The position numbers and the translations under genes are program-made. Source: a bacterium (GTDB lineage: Bacteria > JAHJDO01). From it: a stretch of DNA of 42,520 bases. Under the pieces are notes generated by a model. That model saw only the letters and a list, made by a program, of their open reading frames with translations, did no database searches and was not told where the DNA came from. The stretch spans positions 1 to 42,520 of the forward strand of contig JAUWOV010000003.1 in NCBI GenBank assembly GCA_030611945.1, written 5' to 3'. Shown in pieces: positions 10,923-18,553 of the stretch (its first letter is position 1; each line of letters starts with the position of its first letter).

Positions 10923-11945
10923 TTAAACGATGCTGCCATCTTCTTTACTCTTCCCTTCTAAGCGATCTCTCCATTTAGAAGGCGATAAACTAATGGAATG
11001 TTTTCGCCAAGAACTCGCAATGCCGATGTCGTATCCATAAGTTACCGTTATCTTGATAATATCTTTATCTCTAAATTGTGGATATCCATTCAAAATAACC
11101 CTAGCAACCTGTTCTGCTTTTGTTTCAAGAACAACAGGTTCCTGTTTGTAGAAAACATTAGCGCTGATATAACTACTAATACCTTTTGGGGTAATAGCTT
11201 TGTCAACAATTACATAAGCGAATGACACATTCTCCATTTTATACAGATGTCTTTGAAGGTTTTGAGGAATAAAGGTCTCTGTGAACGCTTTTTTTGATAT
11301 CAATCTAGGAACTATATCTACACAAAATGCTAGAACACATATAAGAGTTATTGCAAGAAAACCCAGTGAGCGATCAATCGGATTAACTGTAATAGGATCC
11401 ACTGTATCTGTTTTCACAACATATGTCTTACAAACTACATCATGAAGAAATTGTCTAGTGCTACCGGAATAAAAACTGATAATAATTAAACCAATACCAA
11501 AAGCGAATAATTGAATAGCTGTTCTTATTAGTGTTATCAATGATGATGGTGGTAACATAATTCCGGTAAGAAAGAATGGCAGTGTTAATATAGTAGTGCG
11601 GAGTAATGAGGTTCTAAAGGGAATATACTCACCAGTATAGCCTACGACACAAATTTTGGTTATTTTTTTGCCAATGCTTTGACCTTTCCCAAAGCGACTG
11701 TTTAAAAGCCCAAAATAACCTAAACTAATTGCAAATCCGAACAAGCGTCCCCACCCACCTATCTGAGCCAACTGTTTACCAAACAAAAATCCAAGGAATA
11801 TTCCCACAACACCTAAAAATATCCCATCAAGAAATAAAGCTAATATACGCTTCCAAAACCCGCAAATTGGAGAATCTCTTTTCACTCTTTTAACTTTTAA
11901 AGGGGCACCCGATGCTATCTGGCTTAATTGAATATTATTTGTCAT
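10923..11945 (-). CDS. RDD-family membrane protein with extracytoplasmic C-terminal domain
   Basis: 340 aa. The RDD domain covers about residues 25-180: Arg in GFWKRILALFLDGIFLG, Asp in the same helix, and SRFGKGQSIGKKITKICVV after the second helix. Four hydrophobic helices follow this plan. A further helix (LGFLAITLICVLAFCVDIV) is followed by about 130 hydrophilic residues that would lie on the outer side. RDD proteins are poorly defined membrane proteins, some linked to transport. Start ATG has AAAGGAT. It directly follows the winged-helix/nuclease-like gene. Confidence 0.75.
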   Translation of the reverse strand: MTNNIQLSQIASGAPLKVKRVKRDSPICGFWKRILALFLDGIFLGVVGIFLGFLFGKQLAQIGGWGRLFGFAISLGYFGLLNSRFGKGQSIGKKITKICVVGYTGEYIPFRTSLLRTTILTLPFFLTGIMLPPSSLITLIRTAIQLFAFGIGLIIISFYSGSTRQFLHDVVCKTYVVKTDTVDPITVNPIDRSLGFLAITLICVLAFCVDIVPRLISKKAFTETFIPQNLQRHLYKMENVSFAYVIVDKAITPKGISSYISANVFYKQEPVVLETKAEQVARVILNGYPQFRDKDIIKITVTYGYDIGIASSWRKHSISLSPSKWRDRLEGKSKEDGSIV

Positions 11946-11947
11946 TG

Positions 11948-12784
11948 TTAAAATCCTTTCTTTTTATTATCTTCATAAACAAGGTTTTTATATTCATATA
12001 TTTCTTTGAAATCACATTGCATTACATGCCACAAAAGACAGATTGTGATTCTATGGTCAGGATTTTTATCAATATTATCTGAAAAGTTTTTCTGAACTAA
12101 TTTTAAAGATTTAGTATCAAGACATACAATTACAACCCGTTCATACCCTGCGAATAAATTTTTAATTGCCTGCATGTATTCAGTGTTCTCCGTAGAAAGC
12201 ATAACCTCAATTGAGACCTTTCTATTATTTTCAGGATCTATTACCTTAACATCCACCTTTTTGCCATTTATATCTCCCTCTACGGTTGTATTGAAGTTTC
12301 TGTCCTGAAGTCTTTTAGCTATTAAATTCTGAATAAAGCGATGCTGTAAGCTTCTTCCTCCTCTGCCAGAATCAGTAGCAGGTAGAAGCTGGGCTTTAAT
12401 GCGACCTTTTGCAGTTAGAAAGTAAAATTTGGTCTTTCTACCGCGAGCAGATAGCTGCAAATCAAGGTTTTTAGTAAATCCATCAGCTACGAGTTTTTCA
12501 AAGATAACAATACCACGATCCATGCTAAGAGTCTCAATCCCAGCCAGTGTAATTGATTTACATCTTTCAGCTACCCCAAAGAAAGGCCTTTGATTGAAAT
12601 CTTTTAGAACAGCTTTTTCTAAATCGCTTTCAACCTCAACTATTCTTGGAGCGCGAACACTCCACGCCTGCCTTGGCACAATTGGTGATAGTTTTTTAAG
12701 TATTTCTTTATTATTTTTTATCATTTCTTCTTTGCTAATTTTAGGCAATGGAAACAAGTTAACTTTCAATTGGATATCCCCCAA
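11948..12784 (-). CDS. Winged-helix plus PD-(D/E)XK-like protein, replication-relaxation type
   Basis: 278 aa. The middle (about 80-145) looks like a winged helix: IETLSMDRGIVIFEKLVADG and KTKFYFLTAKGR, the latter the common Y-x-L-T-x-x-G wing. The C-terminal part has GDINGKKVDVKVI … KVSIEVMLSTEN, a restriction-endonuclease-fold pattern (Asp, then xEx on the next strand). Arrangement and position beside a TraG/HerA-like ATPase recall Replic_Relax-type proteins of conjugative elements. The third catalytic Lys is replaced (IEVM), so nuclease activity is doubtful. The start is uncertain: TTG at 12784 overlaps the ATPase gene by 26 bases and has GGGGG-like context, while an internal ATG lies at EEM. 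Confidence 0.5.
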   Translation of the reverse strand: MGDIQLKVNLFPLPKISKEEMIKNNKEILKKLSPIVPRQAWSVRAPRIVEVESDLEKAVLKDFNQRPFFGVAERCKSITLAGIETLSMDRGIVIFEKLVADGFTKNLDLQLSARGRKTKFYFLTAKGRIKAQLLPATDSGRGGRSLQHRFIQNLIAKRLQDRNFNTTVEGDINGKKVDVKVIDPENNRKVSIEVMLSTENTEYMQAIKNLFAGYERVVIVCLDTKSLKLVQKNFSDNIDKNPDHRITICLLWHVMQCDFKEIYEYKNLVYEDNKKKGF

Positions 12785-14111
12785 CTTTCATTAAAAACGG
12801 CTTCGTATATCTGTCTGCGAGCTTTGTAACACACACGAATTGAGGTAGATGTGCTAAGCTAATAGTTTGTTCTGATGTTAAAAACATCGATTGTTTAACA
12901 GCCCAGATATCCTCAGTATTAAATAAGTGAAATGCAAAATATGAAAAAACGTTTGACTGGTATGAATTTGCAAGAGCAGATGGGTTTGTTGTTCCTACCA
13001 TGCATCCGATGCCTGAAAAACGGACCTGGCTCTGCAATTCAAGAATTGGTTTAGTTGCCTTGTCATTTGTAAATATATGTCCGCCTTCATCAAAAACAAA
13101 TACTTGTCTTAGTTCATCAATATAATTAAAAGCATCGCTTTGAAGGTCTGTATATGCCTGATTTAAAGATTGCGTTTCTATTAATAACTCATGTTTATTT
13201 GATACAGAAAAAGTTTCAATTATAAGGCTTATGCCTTTTCGGGCTAATTCTCCTGGTATAATTCCTTTGCAGCAATCAAATGAAACAGCCAAGGGAGACT
13301 CTAGAATTCCATTTGAGATAGAAAGTTGCGAACTCTTTAAATCCTTTCGTATTGATAATCCTGGAGGCATTTTCATAAACTGAAGTTCTTTATTGATTTC
13401 ATATTCCGAAAAATAGATATCCTTTTTTGGATCACACAATGACAAAAGGTTGTTTATAGCTTGATTGAACAAAATCTGTGAATCATGCCTTTCAAAAATC
13501 CTTGCTCTATAGTCAGACCTGCGTGATAGATATGCCATTCTGTTGCAGTTTTTTGGCCATCCATTAAAATTTAAAAATTTATCAATCCCAATTTTCATAA
13601 TTAGAACCCTGTCTGGAAACAGCTTTTGTAATCCAGAGAACTGGCCGCCTTTACGGTCAAATATAACTACAGAAATGGATTTTTGAATCAGTTTTTCTAA
13701 TATAGAGATCAGAAGGCTTGTCTTGCCACATCCTGTAATCCCTGCAACGCAAAAATGTTTTGTGAACTCTGAAAGCTTGAGCATTACAGGAATATTGCCC
13801 TCAAGAGTTCTGCCAACTTCAATATCGCCCTCAGAGATTCCGCTATTTGCGTCAGGTTCAGGCCTATAAGGCTTTCTGTAATCATATTCATTTTTATTCT
13901 CTTTTCGCTTATCAAGAAAATAATTTACCCTGGCTTTACAATTAATATAAATATTTCTGTCTACTCCTGGAAAATTCGGATTTTTCAAAATTAATGCCAT
14001 TCTGCGGATGCCATCATCCTTGTGCTCAAGCCCTTCCTCTTCAATTTGTTTTAGCAAGTTATCTCTCATTTTCGGAGTGATAGTTATTTCGTTTCTGTTA
14101 TAGAGCGCCAT
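12759..14111 (-). CDS. HerA/TraG-type DNA-pumping ATPase
   Basis: 450 aa from the ATG at 14111, chosen because GAGGATTACGAAA precedes it. The Walker A is FCVAGITGCGKTSLLISILE (around residue 125), the Walker B FVFDEGGHIF (around 335). Other conserved pieces are VVIFDRKGGQ after Walker A, as in VirD4/TraG/HerA proteins, and SQVRFSGIGCMVGTTNP, resembling the sensor region. Such hexameric ATPases move DNA or protein through conjugation and secretion channels or act in DNA processing. It overlaps both neighbours, so the genes are translated together. No N-terminal membrane anchor is visible; nearby RDD and 107-aa membrane proteins might supply one. Confidence 0.75.
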   Translation of the reverse strand: MALYNRNEITITPKMRDNLLKQIEEEGLEHKDDGIRRMALILKNPNFPGVDRNIYINCKARVNYFLDKRKENKNEYDYRKPYRPEPDANSGISEGDIEVGRTLEGNIPVMLKLSEFTKHFCVAGITGCGKTSLLISILEKLIQKSISVVIFDRKGGQFSGLQKLFPDRVLIMKIGIDKFLNFNGWPKNCNRMAYLSRRSDYRARIFERHDSQILFNQAINNLLSLCDPKKDIYFSEYEINKELQFMKMPPGLSIRKDLKSSQLSISNGILESPLAVSFDCCKGIIPGELARKGISLIIETFSVSNKHELLIETQSLNQAYTDLQSDAFNYIDELRQVFVFDEGGHIFTNDKATKPILELQSQVRFSGIGCMVGTTNPSALANSYQSNVFSYFAFHLFNTEDIWAVKQSMFLTSEQTISLAHLPQFVCVTKLADRYTKPFLMKVGGYPIES

Positions 14112-14655
14112 TTTCGTAATCCTCATTATGTTGGTTAAAATCGTTAACTTCCTGTGTATTATGTCCCAGTGGAGACGCTAACATATTAAATGCCCAGCAG
14201 AATGGTGCAGTAAGAACTCGTTTAGAAAGCTCAATAAGCCAACAATGACGGCAATACCGCACTTTTTCATGTACTTGAGACGATTGAGTTGTGCCATTTC
14301 TAAGAGTTTTCTCAACCGTTCTAATTCTTCCAGTTTCCTCTTCATATCCCAAATGACCTATATAATAGAGGTGCTTGCACCGCGAACACTGGAATCCATC
14401 TTTTAAACGATTAATTTGTTTGTCCATGTGACAGAAAAAAATCTTTTCACCGGCTTCTAGCTCGACACCAGACTCTGTAATAGTTGAATCTATAGTCTGA
14501 TAATTCTCTATACCATTATCTGAGTTGGCTTTTTTTGAAATATCTTCTCGGCGGTAAGTCACGCCTGAGTCTAAATCAAAGCCTTTTATTCTTTTTTCTC
14601 TAATGTTTGAGCTAATAATGTCTTCAGAATTAGACATATTTGTTGACCGAGTCAT
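14098..14655 (-). CDS. Zinc-ribbon protein
   Basis: 185 aa from ATG 14655, with GGAGGAGAATAAAA just before it. The first 80 residues are polar and probably disordered. A zinc-binding module follows: IFFCHMDKQ, then FQCSRCKHLYYIGHLG, then VRYCRHCWLIELSKR, i.e. two CxxC knuckles about 40 residues apart. A hydrophobic C-terminal segment (VLTAPFCWAFNMLASPLG) could touch a membrane. It overlaps the ATPase start. No named family recognised. Confidence 0.62.
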   Translation of the reverse strand: MTRSTNMSNSEDIISSNIREKRIKGFDLDSGVTYRREDISKKANSDNGIENYQTIDSTITESGVELEAGEKIFFCHMDKQINRLKDGFQCSRCKHLYYIGHLGYEEETGRIRTVEKTLRNGTTQSSQVHEKVRYCRHCWLIELSKRVLTAPFCWAFNMLASPLGHNTQEVNDFNQHNEDYENGAL

Positions 14656-14657
14656 TT

Positions 14658-14981
14658 TTATTCTCCTCCTCTCCATATTATTCTATAAATAATGAGTACG
14701 ATTATGGTATTTACAATAATACCCATGACTAAAATGAGCGATGTGATTTCATTAGATACCCGGAATATAGAATCAAAGGAATTGGCGTACAATGCTGCGA
14801 AAAAAATCCCAAGCATAATTCCAAACAGAGAACCTATAATAGAACTGGTTATTGTAACTCTTCTGATAAATCCAGTTAAAATACCAATTACAAAGGCGAA
14901 TGCACCTAAGAAAGCCAGTAGATGTATTAGGTAATTTAATATTTGGGATACAATTTTTGTTCCCGGAAAATCAAAAAACAT
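14658..14981 (-). CDS. Small multi-span membrane protein
   Basis: 107 aa with three to four hydrophobic helices: ILNYLIHLLAFLGAFAFVIG, IIGSLFGIMLGIFFAAL, LILVMGIIVNTIIVLIIYRI. Ends RGGE at a stop embedded in the next gene's ribosome-binding site. Not recognised. It may be the membrane subunit of the ATPase complex. Ribosome-binding site GGAAAGGAGAAAT. Confidence 0.65.
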   Translation of the reverse strand: MFFDFPGTKIVSQILNYLIHLLAFLGAFAFVIGILTGFIRRVTITSSIIGSLFGIMLGIFFAALYANSFDSIFRVSNEITSLILVMGIIVNTIIVLIIYRIIWRGGE

Positions 14982-15002
14982 ATTTCTCCTTTCCTTTCAA
15001 TT

Positions 15003-15050
15003 AAGGCAGTCTCAGAGGCCAGAGCCAGAAAACTCCAGCCCCTGACTGCT
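15003..15050 (-). terminator. Imperfect GC-rich hairpin between two operon genes
   Basis: Arms around AAGGCAGTC and GACTGCTG with inner GGCCAGAGCCAG against CCAGCCCCTGA can fold into one long interrupted stem. It fills the gap between the 122-aa and 107-aa genes. There is no strong U-run after it on the minus strand, so it may attenuate rather than end transcription. Confidence 0.4.
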
Positions 15051-15054
15051 GTAC

Positions 15055-15423
15055 CTACTTTACTCGTAGAAACCGGGAAATTTTTAGTCTCTCTTCCCCT
15101 TCAAACGTATCCAGTTTTGTGCGAACGCGCAGCTGGCTTCCTATTAGTTTCGTTGCGATTTTTACATCACTCTTGTTGCAAGCTTCAAGGAATTCCTTGT
15201 ACCGCCATTTGCTGTTTTTCAACAAAGAAATGGTGGCTATTATCAATTTGCCTGCACTAACTCCATCCATGACGCGGAGTGTGTATACATGTACAGGTTC
15301 TTTCTGTGCAGAAGTACGGCATTTTATATTAACAACTTCTACATGATAGTTTCCTGCTATAACAACAAGCTGGCTAGATGACTCTACTCCCTCTAGGTTC
15401 GGAATCGCATACTGTTTATTCAT
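15055..15423 (-). CDS. DUF669-like protein
   Basis: 122 aa with a strong ribosome-binding site (GAGGAGGTGAG). Pattern: AGNYHVEVVNIKCRTSAQKE, YTLRVMDGVSAGKLIIATIS, WRYKEFLEACN, KLIGSQLRVRTKLDTFEGEE. The G-x-Y-x-V…V-x-x-G-x-x-x-G-K…L-I-G-x-x-x-x-x-V order resembles DUF669, a phage/plasmid family thought to bind DNA near recombination genes. The assignment is by pattern memory. Position upstream of the ATPase is compatible with DNA processing. Confidence 0.5.
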   Translation of the reverse strand: MNKQYAIPNLEGVESSSQLVVIAGNYHVEVVNIKCRTSAQKEPVHVYTLRVMDGVSAGKLIIATISLLKNSKWRYKEFLEACNKSDVKIATKLIGSQLRVRTKLDTFEGEERLKISRFLRVK

Positions 15424-15451
15424 TTTTTTCTCACCTCCTCTTTTTTTGGTT

Positions 15452-15778
15452 TTATAGTGCTTTTAGCTTTAAAGGACTCTTAAAAAGTAAAAGTTGATTA
15501 AGTTCGTCTTTTTTAAACATCCTTTGTCTTTTACGTTGCTTCTTGTCAGGTTTTTTGATAGATGGTTTATTTTCTTGGCATCTGTTTAATTTATCTGATT
15601 GTAATGAGATCTTTTCAAAACACTGTGAGCAAAGGGCTTTTTCTTTATCAATATAAATTCCCAGGTTCTTTCCGCACAGAAAACAATAAGAACAGGCTTT
15701 ACCATCAGTGATTTTAATAACTTTAGCATTAAAGAAATTTTTAATCATCTCAACAGAGTCAGCAGGAGAAATATTCAT
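15452..15778 (-). CDS. Small zinc-finger protein
   Basis: 108 aa. Centre: KACSYCFLCGKNLGIYID followed by KALCSQCFEKISL, a four-Cys zinc site of treble-clef/ribbon type. The C-terminal 40 residues are strongly basic (KKPDKKQRKRQRMFKKDE), suggesting nucleic-acid binding. Its ATG follows the upstream stop directly (TAAATG), so it is coupled to the 288-aa acidic protein. Confidence 0.6.
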   Translation of the reverse strand: MNISPADSVEMIKNFFNAKVIKITDGKACSYCFLCGKNLGIYIDKEKALCSQCFEKISLQSDKLNRCQENKPSIKKPDKKQRKRQRMFKKDELNQLLLFKSPLKLKAL

Positions 15779-16645
15779 TTAAAACCCTCCACTAAACGGT
15801 TCTGTCATTTCAGGTGGTTCTTCAGGAAAAGGCTGTTCAAATCCTGGTTCATCCGCCATAATAGATTCAAGATTTTGTCCATGAGGGGTTAAATTCCCAG
15901 AATCCTGAAACTCCATATCAGTATTACCTATTTCTCCTGCTAAATTATTCTCTTCTCTGTTATTTACATCTGGTTCTTCTATTTCATGTTCTTTTAAGGA
16001 TTCTCCCTCTAAAGTTTCATTACTGTCTTTTTCAATAGGACAATCCAGCTGCTGATGCAATTCATCGCTATAAAGATTTGTACCTTTGGTATAATTTTTT
16101 TCTTTATTGACAGCCTGCTCAGTTGTCTCTCTGTCATCAACTTGTCTGACTGCTTCTTCCAGCGCTTGTTCTTCACTAGCATATACAATGTCTTCAATCG
16201 CTTTTCTTATTTCCTTCTCTTCTCCGCTATATATAATCTGTTCAATTAGCTCTTTTATCTCTCTTTTTTCCGGTTCATACTGGATATTATCAACCGCTTT
16301 GAATAACTTCTTTTTAATTTCGCTTACTTGTAATTTTTTATCCTCTGGGTATGCTTCATTCTCGTTTCCTTTGTTGATAAAATCTTCTCGCTCAGTCCTT
16401 TGTTTAATAATTTCCTTTAATTTAGCAAGAGTTTTTTCTGCAAAAAAAGCACTCCAATTTGAAGAGTACTTTGGGGGATACTCCACATCCTTATCTCTAA
16501 TAACAGGAGGACATCTCCTTGGTAAAGGTGTTTTTATTACCCTAAAATTATCTCTGCTGATATGTGATTTATTTCTATAAGGGCTTTTTTGAGATGTTTC
16601 CTGGTCGTAGAGGCTTGCATTATAGTTTTCACTGTATGGATACAT
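15779..16645 (-). CDS. Acidic repeat-containing protein ending in GGF
   Basis: 288 aa, low-complexity and acidic. Residues 1-75 are polar with Pro/Arg. Residues about 105-170 hold three or four short helical repeats of 16-20 residues (KLFKAVDNIQYEPEKRE, IKELIEQIIYSGEEKE, IRKAIEDIVYASEEQA). The rest is Glu/Asn/Pro-rich and ends FSGGF. No family recognised. It could be a flexible scaffold. The terminal GG plus one residue is curious beside a Ubl cassette, but no beta-grasp fold is apparent. Plus-strand ORFs here are shadows. Ribosome-binding site GGAGACTATAGCC. Confidence 0.6.
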   Translation of the reverse strand: MYPYSENYNASLYDQETSQKSPYRNKSHISRDNFRVIKTPLPRRCPPVIRDKDVEYPPKYSSNWSAFFAEKTLAKLKEIIKQRTEREDFINKGNENEAYPEDKKLQVSEIKKKLFKAVDNIQYEPEKREIKELIEQIIYSGEEKEIRKAIEDIVYASEEQALEEAVRQVDDRETTEQAVNKEKNYTKGTNLYSDELHQQLDCPIEKDSNETLEGESLKEHEIEEPDVNNREENNLAGEIGNTDMEFQDSGNLTPHGQNLESIMADEPGFEQPFPEEPPEMTEPFSGGF

Positions 16646-16684
16646 GGCTATAGTCTCCTTTTATTTTCACAACAGAATCGTTTC

Positions 16685-17482
16685 CTAAACATCCATTCCT
16701 ATCTCAGTTAGGCTTTCAATTTCCAATATCTTTTTGAACGAATCTTTCCATCTAATCAACGGTTCATCTTTTAATATCTTATAGTAATACCGCACACTAT
16801 CTGGATGTTTTGCCTTCATAGCTTTCTTAAGAAATTTATATTCAACAGTACCCCATCCATCTTTATTTACTCTCTGTTTATGTTTATTTAGTGCTCCAAG
16901 CCATATACTATCTGTCGCATATGGCTTAAGCAGGTTAAATAATTTTACAGCGTGGATATCTAACAACGGTTCACAAGAAACAGATGTTTTATATCCTTTG
17001 GAATAGGCAAGCATTAGCGAAGTGTACCTTTCCTGAAAATTTGGAGCTCCTGGTTCCCAAAATTTCAATACATTATTGCTGTAAGAGCCAATGGTAAACC
17101 TAAATAGTATCTGTTCTTTGTAATCCTTCAATTTTCCGCAGAGACTAGCAATACATTCAAGATGGGGCTTACTTACAATGAGAACTTTATTGCCAGGCTT
17201 GAGAATTTTATCAAGAAAGACAATACTTTTATCAAGGATTGAGGGTGTGATATCATGTGTGGTGGGGAACATTATAGTTCCATTTTTATTGCTATAATGT
17301 TTAGGAACGCAATCATGTTTTAGTTCCATGTTTAACCAGTCATCGGCAGTCTTAATTCTTTTGAAGCGTAAAGCCATATGTTTGGCATAACAGTACCTGC
17401 AATTATGTTCACATCCGCGAGCGATATTTGCATTAATTGATGTCCATTCTTTTGTTCCTGTGGGTTTTGGTTTATTTTCCAT
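16685..17482 (-). CDS. Radical SAM protein, SplB-like
   Basis: A 265-aa radical SAM enzyme. The cluster motif is ARGCEHNCRYCYAKHMALRF, CxxxCxxC near residue 23-30, as in COG1533/spore photolyase-like proteins. Later parts fit the barrel: GTIMFPTTHDITP, KVLIVSKPHLECI, ILFRFTIGS, KTSVSCEPLLD, DSIWLGALN. The substrate cannot be told from sequence; related proteins act on DNA lesions or nucleotides or are uncharacterised phage proteins. It is the first large gene of the leftward operon, with AGGAGAAAGAA before ATG. A 22-aa zinc-knuckle peptide gene may precede it. Confidence 0.75.
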   Translation of the reverse strand: MENKPKPTGTKEWTSINANIARGCEHNCRYCYAKHMALRFKRIKTADDWLNMELKHDCVPKHYSNKNGTIMFPTTHDITPSILDKSIVFLDKILKPGNKVLIVSKPHLECIASLCGKLKDYKEQILFRFTIGSYSNNVLKFWEPGAPNFQERYTSLMLAYSKGYKTSVSCEPLLDIHAVKLFNLLKPYATDSIWLGALNKHKQRVNKDGWGTVEYKFLKKAMKAKHPDSVRYYYKILKDEPLIRWKDSFKKILEIESLTEIGMDV

Positions 17483-17511
17483 TTCTTTCTCCTAAAGGAG
17501 CTCAATAACTT

Positions 17512-17580
17512 TTATGAGTTCCTGTTATTTTTTTTATTTACTTTCTTAACTATATTTTGACATTTTGGACATCTCTTCAT
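17512..17580 (-). CDS. Possible 22-aa zinc-knuckle peptide
   Basis: ATG at 17580 with AAAAAGGAGCTCGCA upstream. The peptide is MKRCPKCQNIVKKVNKKN plus four residues, a CxxC knuckle with basic tail. It would be the first gene of the leftward operon. The short length makes it uncertain, and an in-frame ATG at 17604 would add eight residues. Confidence 0.35.
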   Translation of the reverse strand: MKRCPKCQNIVKKVNKKNNRNS

Positions 17581-17860
17581 TGCGAGCTCCTTTTTTATTG
17601 GCATTTTTTTATCTATTATTTTTTCTAATTCTTATAAGCAGCAATTTCTATACCAAGGTTGAAAACTTTTTTTTGTAATTCTTCATAACTATGTCGTTGA
17701 TAAGGGATTACGAAATCTTTATTAGGTTAAAAACTTTAAAAAAGCCAATCAAACTAATCAATTAAATATCTAATTTTTTAGATAAAATTAAAGTAAAAGT
17801 CCAATTTTTTGGAGTCACTGATAGAAAGATTTAAAACATCCAGAAAAACTCTTATTCCTT
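17581..17860. other. Divergent intergenic region
   Basis: AT-rich spacer between the leftward operon and the rightward ART-like gene, presumably holding both promoters. A small inverted repeat ATCTAA-TTTT-TTAGAT lies near 17768-17783. No convincing -35/-10 pair stands out, and the ART-like ATG has no Shine-Dalgarno. Confidence 0.4.
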
Positions 17861-18553
17861 ATGGAACTTGAGATTAAACTTAAACAAAAGCACAAAGAAG
17901 ATTTTTTAAAAGAAGGTTTACCTAGACTACTTTATACTGGAACTTGTGAAGAATATTTTCAACAGAAGATATTAAAGGAAAAATTTGATAACCAATCAGG
18001 CAGACACAGTGGTATCGTTTATATGAGTGATTCCTTTGTTTCGGCTACGGGCTATGCGATAAAGAGAGCTGCTTTTTACAAAGATCTTCCCTTGCTGTTA
18101 ATCATTGATACTAAAAAATTGGATGAAAAAGTTGAATATAGTGGTGAATATAGTACATCGTCTTTGAATGCAAATTGTTTTTTAACTTATGCGCTTTCTT
18201 TGGGTATTGATTCTTATGAAGGATTAAAAGTGCGTTTTAAAGACAATTTACAGAAAGATATTAAGTGTATTAAAGATACAGTCTCACGTCTGTCTAAAAA
18301 AGAAATTGAAAGTTATTGGAAAGATTATAGTTATGGTTTAAAAGAAGGAACTTATTTGCCTCAAAGTTATGCTCCTTGTTTTTTTGCTGTCGCTAATAAA
18401 AGGATTCTATATTCAAATAATCAACGAGAACTTATTAATGGAGTTCAAATATTAAAAGGCAAAAAGGTTATAACTCCATTCTTTTTATTGGACAAGTTTG
18501 ATGATAAAGTTATTGTTATGAATATGGACTATACTAAAGTCTTTAAGTCTTAA
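17861..18553 (+). CDS. Possible ADP-ribosyltransferase-fold protein
   Basis: 230 aa. The N-terminal half follows the order seen in PARP/KptA-type ART folds: RLLYTGTCEEYFQQKILKEK (LYHGTS-like strand and helix), GIVYMSDSFVSATGYAIKR (the Y-x-(S/T)…A…YA strand-helix), LPLLLIIDTKKL (edge strand). The usual His of HGT is Thr here, so NAD binding may differ or the similarity may be accidental. The C-terminal half has KRILYSNNQRELINGVQILK and KVITPFFLLDKF. It is convergent with the AAA+ regulator, overlapping 11 bases. Low-GC codons match the neighbouring NACHT genes. Defence or toxin function is inferred from context. Confidence 0.45.
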   Translation: MELEIKLKQKHKEDFLKEGLPRLLYTGTCEEYFQQKILKEKFDNQSGRHSGIVYMSDSFVSATGYAIKRAAFYKDLPLLLIIDTKKLDEKVEYSGEYSTSSLNANCFLTYALSLGIDSYEGLKVRFKDNLQKDIKCIKDTVSRLSKKEIESYWKDYSYGLKEGTYLPQSYAPCFFAVANKRILYSNNQRELINGVQILKGKKVITPFFLLDKFDDKVIVMNMDYTKVFKS

